A program made the position numbers and the translations under genes. Below the pieces are notes generated by a model. It had not been told where the DNA came from. It did not search any database and worked only from the letters and a program-made list of their open reading frames with translations. Shown one piece after another: positions 7,897-10,634 of a stretch of 10,634 nt of DNA (the stretch's first letter is position 1; each line of letters opens with the position of its first letter). The DNA comes from Tannerella sp. (GTDB taxonomy: Bacteria; Bacteroidota; Bacteroidia; Bacteroidales; Tannerellaceae), in NCBI GenBank assembly GCA_031271245.1, contig JAISWC010000110.1, forward strand, positions 1-10,634. The letters run 5' to 3'.

Positions 7897-8000
7897 GAAT
7901 GCTATTTGTAACGGGCATTGGCGTATCGAAGCACTCTCCCCTCTCTTGTGAGGGATCGGGGGAGAGGTTCGGTATCCGACACCTGTCACAAATGGCATTC
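7897..8000. repeat. Long imperfect palindrome (copies C and D back to back)
   Basis: GAATGC at 7897-7902 pairs with GCATTC at 7995-8000. Next, ATTTGT pairs with ACAAAT, and CTCTCCCC at 7934-7941 pairs with GGGGAGAG at 7959-7966, with scattered mismatches that are often G-T and so tolerable in RNA. The arms are about 45 bases and the apex is about 17 bases, including TCTCTTGTGAGGG. As RNA from lepA this would be a large 3' hairpin that could stop transcription or protect the mRNA end. Confidence 0.65.
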
Positions 8001-8045
8001 TCAACGCTTCATTCTCCATTCTCCATTCTCAATTCTCAATTCAAA
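7997..8045 (+). repeat. Heptamer tandem array, ATTCTCC type, 7 units
   Basis: Units in phase are ATTCTCA, ACGCTTC, ATTCTCC, ATTCTCC, ATTCTCA, ATTCTCA, ATTCAAA. The first unit is also the end of the long palindrome, which suggests that the array grew from the palindrome's end by slippage. The sequence differs from the AAGTATG arrays but the period is the same. Confidence 0.7.
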
Positions 8046-8049
8046 TGCT

Positions 8050-8116
8050 CCCTCTCAAGAGGGGAAAGTGACGTCGACATCCGATGCCTGTTACAAATAG
8101 CGTTCCACTCATAATT
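8050..8116 (+). repeat. Dispersed palindrome-unit repeat, copy B
   Basis: It begins with a perfect CCCTC-TCAA-GAGGG hairpin (8050-8063), continues with the 26 bases identical to copy A (8059-8084), and ends in GTTCCACTCATAATT. It is also an inverted relative of copy C. Confidence 0.75.
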
Positions 8117-8161
8117 CATAGTTTATACTTCATACCTCATACCTCATACCTCATACTTCAT
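8106..8161 (+). repeat. Heptamer tandem array, 8 units, inverted relative of 7858-7892
   Basis: Units are CACTCAT, AATTCAT, AGTTTAT, ACTTCAT, ACCTCAT three times, ACTTCAT. On the other strand these read ATGAAGT/ATGAGGT, the same motif as the left array, so the element is flanked by inverted arrays. The three identical units point to recent slippage. Confidence 0.8.
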
Positions 8162-8270
8162 ACATATTACATGTTATTTATTTCGCGTTACTAACTACCA
8201 TCTACTCATTAACAGATTCGCCCTGATATGTTATATATCATTAAATCTTTTCGCAAATATCTCCTATTTC

Positions 8271-8300
8271 TTGTTCGTATTAAAAGAATATGTACCTTTG
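8271..8300 (+). promoter_or_regulatory. Complete consensus Bacteroidetes promoter, target unclear
   Basis: TTG at 8271-8273 and TACCTTTG at 8293-8300 are separated by exactly 19 bases, the best -33/-7 pair in the window. Transcription would start near 8306 and run to the right through 8306-9129. The first ATG (8323) opens only five codons. The next open frame, from the ATG at 8346, is not convincing as protein. It may drive a non-coding RNA or a long leader for the DUF6261 gene. Confidence 0.5.
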
Positions 8301-8305
8301 GCACG

Positions 8306-8560
8306 TTTAAAATACCGGAATAATGAAGGATTTATCCTAAAAGATATGGATATTGGTTGGTTTTCAGGAAAAAAACGTGTTGTATGGCCGATTAGGACGC
8401 GGGGTATAACAGACGTTACGGGGGCGGCCAAACGGGATGACCGTATGACCGTGACACGAAGTACGCCGGATAGCAGATATCCGGTGCGGGAAGTCGTATG
8501 GAGATCTACTATCTCCTTTTCCGGCACGCGGAGTACCTCCTTTTGTTTCATTTCCGCGTG
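8306..8560 (+). other. Gene-free stretch with hairpins, possible non-coding transcript
   Basis: This stretch lies downstream of the consensus promoter. It holds an 8-base tandem duplication (ATGACCGT at 8437-8444 and 8445-8452) and a perfect hairpin, CCGGATA (8466-8472) with TATCCGG (8478-8484) around GCAGA. The frame from the ATG at 8346 stays open to 9002, but its product is rich in Arg, Pro, Ser and Thr, runs through a tandem repeat that shifts frame, and resembles no family I know. I do not call it a gene. Confidence 0.3.
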
Positions 8561-8765
8561 TCCGGAACTTCCGGAAACCGCCCGCACCCCTGCGGCATCC
8601 TTCCGGAAGACCCGCAACCGTCCCGCATCCCCGCAGGAGGCTTTCGGAACTTCCCGGAGCCTTCCCGCACCCCTGCAAGAGGTTTCCGGAAGACCCGCAA
8701 CCCTCCCGCACCCCTGCAAGAGGCTTTCGGAGGTTTCCGGAGCCTTCCCGCACCCCTGCGGCATG
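8561..8765. repeat. 41/42-bp tandem repeat array, 5 units
   Basis: Units are 8561-8600, 8601-8641, 8642-8683, 8684-8724 and 8725-8765. Each has a TTCCGGAA-like first half and a CCCGCACCCCTGC core followed by AAGAGG or GGCAT. The first half alternates: units 2 and 4 carry TTCCGGAAGACCCGCAACC, while units 1, 3 and 5 carry a version with GGAACTTCCCGGAGCC. The true repeat is therefore a dimer of about 83 bases. As 83 is not a multiple of three, the reading frame changes with each dimer, which argues against a protein repeat. All six frames are largely open because the sequence is GC-rich and lacks stops. Confidence 0.85.
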
Positions 8766-9029
8766 AAAGCGGAAGAAAACAACTCCCTCATGAAAGCCTC
8801 CGGTCTGCAGACGGATTCGCCCTGCTCGCAGGGACAACGGCGTGCGCCATCCCCGCGAACCCGGCAAGGCCATCCGCACGGTTGCAGGGATTACTCCCCG
8901 GCAATATCCGAGCACAGGCAGGATACCCCCCATTCACCCGAACGTGAATTTACGTTAACGCGAGGGGGGGGGGGGGTAATTCCCTGCATTACAGCTATTT
9001 AGAAACACATATCGTATACGGAGGTCTTG
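8766..9029. other. Gene-free stretch with a 13-G run
   Basis: No gene was recognised. Visible structure: a palindrome GTCTGCAGAC (8803-8812), a hairpin CCCTG-CTCG-CAGGG (8820-8833), a hairpin AACGT/ACGTT (8941-8956), and an uninterrupted run of 13 G at 8964-8976, the longest homopolymer in the window. Confidence 0.5.
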
Positions 9030-9042
9030 CGCAAAGCGCGAT

Positions 9043-9083
9043 GCCTTCGCAGGTAACGCCTGCCATCGCATTGCTGCGAAGGC
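9043..9083. promoter_or_regulatory. Perfect 10-bp inverted repeat upstream of the DUF6261 gene
   Basis: GCCTTCGCAG (9043-9052) and CTGCGAAGGC (9074-9083) are exact reverse complements separated by 21 bases. A small GCGC-AAA-GCGC hairpin (9029-9039) precedes it. The right arm lies between the candidate -33 (9071-9073) and -7 (9092-9099) elements, so this may be an operator. It may equally be the stem of a terminator ending in GTATTTTTATT. Confidence 0.4.
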
Positions 9084-9099
9084 GGGCAGCGTATTTTTA
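9071..9099 (+). promoter_or_regulatory. Candidate promoter of the DUF6261 gene
   Basis: TTG at 9071-9073 is 18 bases from TATTTTTA at 9092-9099, which misses the final G of TAnnTTTG. The ATG follows 30 bases later, after an AT-rich leader. Spacing and sequence are each slightly off consensus. Confidence 0.3.
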
Positions 9100-9129
9100 T
9101 TCCCGATTCATCATTAAATACCAAATAAA

Positions 9130-9873
9130 ATGGAAACAGAAAACATTCTTACACGAGTAGATTTTTCGCACATGCGCAACGAACAGCACGTGACCTATTT
9201 CGAAATGGCGGACGCCCTGTTTGTCAAGTATCCGACGGGCGTACCGGCCCTTGTGTCCCACTACGACGCCTTCAAGACAAACTATGGCGTGGAGGTATCG
9301 CTGCTCGACACGATTCTCAACAGCCCCTATACGAAGAAAATCGAACAGGCCGACCACGAGCGGGACGAGATTTTCGGCGGACTGAACGCCTTTGTGCAGT
9401 CGTTTGAACGGCATTTCGACTCCAACCTGCGCGATGCGGCCGCGGTGATCCGCCGGATATTGAAACAGTATGGCAACATCGCACGCAAAGCCCTTGATCA
9501 GGAAACGGCCGCCATCGACGACCTGCTGCGCGAACTGCGTGACGGCAACACGCCGACCGCTGTACAGCAGTTGGGGCTGGAGCCGTGGATGGAACGCCTG
9601 GAGACGGCCAACAACCATTTCAAGACCCTGATGCTCGATCGCAACGCCGAAACAGCCCAGCGTTCTGCCACGCGGATGAAAGACGCACGCAAGGCCGTTG
9701 ACCGGTCATTCATTCAGTTGATCATCCAGCTCGAAGCTACCGTCCGTGTCAACGGACGCGAACCCTTCGAAGCGCTGATCGACGAACTCAACGCCCATAC
9801 GCTCCGGTACAAAAACATCCTCGCCCAGGAAGCCGGCGCACGCAAGGCGAAAAAAGGGGGAGAGGAAGTATAA
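9130..9873 (+). CDS. DUF6261 family protein
   Basis: The product is 247 residues, soluble and mostly helical, with no signal peptide. Its beginning (ENILTRVDFSHMRNEQHVTYF) and the stretches ADHERDEIFGGLNAFV, YGNIARKALDQETAAIDDLL and LIDELNAHTLRYKNILAQ match my memory of DUF6261, a Bacteroidetes family of about 240-250 residues and unknown function. The full length of the family appears present, with a basic/acidic tail (ARKAKKGGEEV). The sequence predicts long alpha-helices with heptad-like leucines, perhaps an oligomer, but no catalytic motif can be pointed to. The ATG at 9130 is the only sensible start and lies behind an A-rich leader. The stop TAA (9871-9873) falls within the first two units of a heptamer array, so the last codon or two are repeat-derived. 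It stands alone between two long repeat-bearing gaps. Confidence 0.85.
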   Translation: METENILTRVDFSHMRNEQHVTYFEMADALFVKYPTGVPALVSHYDAFKTNYGVEVSLLDTILNSPYTKKIEQADHERDEIFGGLNAFVQSFERHFDSNLRDAAAVIRRILKQYGNIARKALDQETAAIDDLLRELRDGNTPTAVQQLGLEPWMERLETANNHFKTLMLDRNAETAQRSATRMKDARKAVDRSFIQLIIQLEATVRVNGREPFEALIDELNAHTLRYKNILAQEAGARKAKKGGEEV

Positions 9874-9914
9874 AGTATAAAGTATAATGTATGAAGTATA
9901 AAGTATGAGGTATC
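9866..9914 (+). repeat. Heptamer tandem array at the DUF6261 stop codon
   Basis: Units are AAGTATA three times, ATGTATG, AAGTATA, AAGTATG, AGGTATC. The motif is the same as at 7858-7892. The first unit overlaps the final Val codon and the stop codon of the DUF6261 gene. TGACCG (9954-9959) and CGGTCA (9971-9976) form a further short inverted repeat downstream. Confidence 0.8.
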
Positions 9915-9992
9915 GTATGAAAAAATAAGACCATTTCCCCTTTTCGTGCGTTGTGACCGTGAATGAAAAGCGGTCAGCCGGCGCCTTCATTT

Positions 9993-10029
9993 CCCCCTCT
10001 CCACAAGAGAGGGGGGCAGGGGGGAGAGG
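9993..10029. repeat. GC-rich hairpin repeat, CCCTCTC/GAGAGGG type
   Basis: CCCCCTCTC (9993-10001) pairs perfectly with GAGAGGGGG (10007-10015) around CACAA. A further GGAGAGG (10023-10029) can compete for the left arm. The layout CCCTCTC, short spacer, GAGAGGG, then GGGGAGAGGTT is shared with the apex of the palindrome at 7934-7968. It may act as a terminator for the DUF6261 gene, though T-runs are short. Confidence 0.6.
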
Positions 10030-10058
10030 TTTTCAAAATAACATTAAAATAGATAAGT

Positions 10059-10634
10059 ATGAAAAATGATTTTACCAGACGAAATCGCCGTCTTGCCCTC
10101 AGGGCGGTGAAGTTGAAAGTCACCCGGGCGGGTTATGTGCTGCTGGCGGGTGTAATGTTGTGTATGGCGTTTGCGGCTTTGCAGCCGCTGAGCGCGGCAG
10201 ACGATGTGGGAAATGCGAAGCAGGCCATAGGCCATCAGCTTTATTTCGGCAACTTCCCCCAAAATTACGAAGGGTGGAATACCCTGGTTGAAGCAGCAAT
10301 GGCCACTGTGCCGCATGTGAAGAAAATCAATTATCGCGCGCAGGCTCCGAAAACGCCGGACGGGCGCGATTCCTTCTATGTCGGCTTCTTCTCCGTGCAA
10401 CCCGTCGAGTGGCGTGTCCTGGCCGACGACGCCGAAGGCATTCTGCTGCTGTCGGAACAAATCCTGACCCAGTGGCCGTACCATACGTCGGGAGGTCCTG
10501 TTACATGGCAGGGCGCTTCCGTACGGGATTCGTTGAAATACCGGTTCCTGCTGGGGAATACCCTGCTGGGAGGAGGAAAAGATTACTTTTCGCCGACTGA
10601 AATTGACGCCGTCGCCACTTCCACCCTGCAGAAT
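10059..10634 (+). CDS. DUF6273 domain protein, secreted or membrane-anchored, N-terminal part
   Basis: This is a partial gene: 192 codons are open from the ATG at 10059 to the right edge. The N-terminus is strongly basic (MKNDFTRRNRRLALRAVKLK) and followed by a hydrophobic segment (about residues 25-42, AGYVLLAGVMLCMAFAAL) and LSA-ADD, which suits a long Sec signal peptide or a signal anchor. Residues 60-68 (QLYFGNFPQ), 115-121 (PVEWRVL), ILLLSEQIL, TWQGASVRDSL and FSPTEIDAVATS follow the order of the DUF6273 domain, common in secreted proteins of gut and oral bacteria. Its role is unknown. No clear promoter was found in the 185 bases upstream, where a heptamer array and hairpin repeat lie; co-transcription with the DUF6261 gene is possible but the hairpin argues against it. 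Confidence 0.75.
   Translation, partial: MKNDFTRRNRRLALRAVKLKVTRAGYVLLAGVMLCMAFAALQPLSAADDVGNAKQAIGHQLYFGNFPQNYEGWNTLVEAAMATVPHVKKINYRAQAPKTPDGRDSFYVGFFSVQPVEWRVLADDAEGILLLSEQILTQWPYHTSGGPVTWQGASVRDSLKYRFLLGNTLLGGGKDYFSPTEIDAVATSTLQN

Larger units (their letters stand above)
7858..8161. repeat. Compound inverted-repeat element with heptamer ends (MITE-like)
   Basis: The two ends are inverted copies of one another over about 90-100 bases. Reading inwards from 7858, and on the other strand from 8161, both give heptamers of the AAGTATG type, then AGTATAAACTATGAA, then GGAA(C/T)GCTATTTGTAAC, then a GC-rich segment ending in a CCCTCTC/GAGAGGG stem. The left arm (copy C, about 7890-7955) and right arm (copy B, about 8050-8116) are full units. 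A third copy (D, about 7958-8005) sits inside, inverted to C. There is no open reading frame with transposase features. It lies in the lepA 3' flank, and copy A at 3734-3798 shows that the unit is dispersed. I did not identify a target-site duplication. Confidence 0.75.

Noticed and set aside
8561..8765. Possible CRISPR array
   Set aside because: The units are contiguous 41/42-base repeats without unique spacers, and no cas genes are near.
8264..8933. Open frames on the minus strand across the same region, with 14-residue repeats
   Set aside because: The apparent protein repeats are the 42-base DNA units read in several frames. The repeat pattern jumps between frames, so it is a product of stop-free GC-rich DNA.
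8271..9002. Long open frame (243 codons) on the plus strand after lepA
   Set aside because: It has a non-ATG start upstream, Arg/Pro/Ser/Thr-rich low-complexity content, runs through a tandem array whose 83-base dimer breaks frame, and all other frames there are open too. No family resemblance.
10059..10190. Twin-arginine signal in the DUF6273 protein (RRNRR)
   Set aside because: The arginines are not in an S/T-RRxFLK context, and a long Sec-type signal or membrane anchor explains the sequence.

Overview
The window reads as a piece of a Bacteroidota chromosome, most likely order Bacteroidales. The grounds are -7 promoter elements of the TAnnTTTG type (TATCTTTG, TATTTTTG, TACCTTTG), mostly without strong Shine-Dalgarno sequences, housekeeping proteins HflX and LepA with Bacteroidetes-like sequence, and a DUF6261 protein, a family I know only from this phylum. 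Genes are about 50-58% G+C by eye, with AT-rich promoter gaps. I cannot name the genus.

Layout. (1) 1-927, minus: N-terminal part of a secreted GH116-type beta-glucosidase, running off the left edge. It is divergent from (2) 1055-2272, plus: hflX, a ribosome-associated GTPase. This is followed after 31 bases by (3) 2304-3635, plus: a multi-membrane-spanning polysaccharide/lipid flippase whose last 30 residues are encoded by an interspersed repeat. (4) 3811-5952, minus: a large TPR-repeat protein of unknown function, convergent with the flippase and divergent from (5) 6045-7832, plus: lepA (elongation factor 4). (6) 7833-9129: a 1.3 kb stretch with no convincing gene. It holds a compound inverted-repeat element with heptamer arrays (7858-8161), a good consensus promoter (8271-8300), a five-unit 41/42-bp tandem array (8561-8765), a run of 13 G (8964-8976) and a perfect 10-bp inverted repeat (9043-9083). 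(7) 9130-9873, plus: a DUF6261 protein whose stop codon lies in another heptamer array. (8) 10059-10634, plus: start of a secreted or membrane-anchored DUF6273 protein, cut by the right edge.

The genes do not form one pathway. Two are translation-associated GTPases (HflX, LepA), each next to an envelope or scaffold gene. The most unusual content is the repeat landscape. A roughly 65-bp palindromic-core unit occurs four times (3734-3798 and three copies in 7890-8116). Seven-base tandem arrays sit beside these units and also at 9866-9914. A CCCTCTC/GAGAGGG hairpin is shared between 7934-7966 and 9993-10029. Repeats repeatedly abut or invade gene 3' ends (flippase, TPR gene, lepA, DUF6261 gene), so this looks like a chromosome with active or recently active small repeats. 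No defence system, CRISPR, transposase, tRNA or rRNA was seen.
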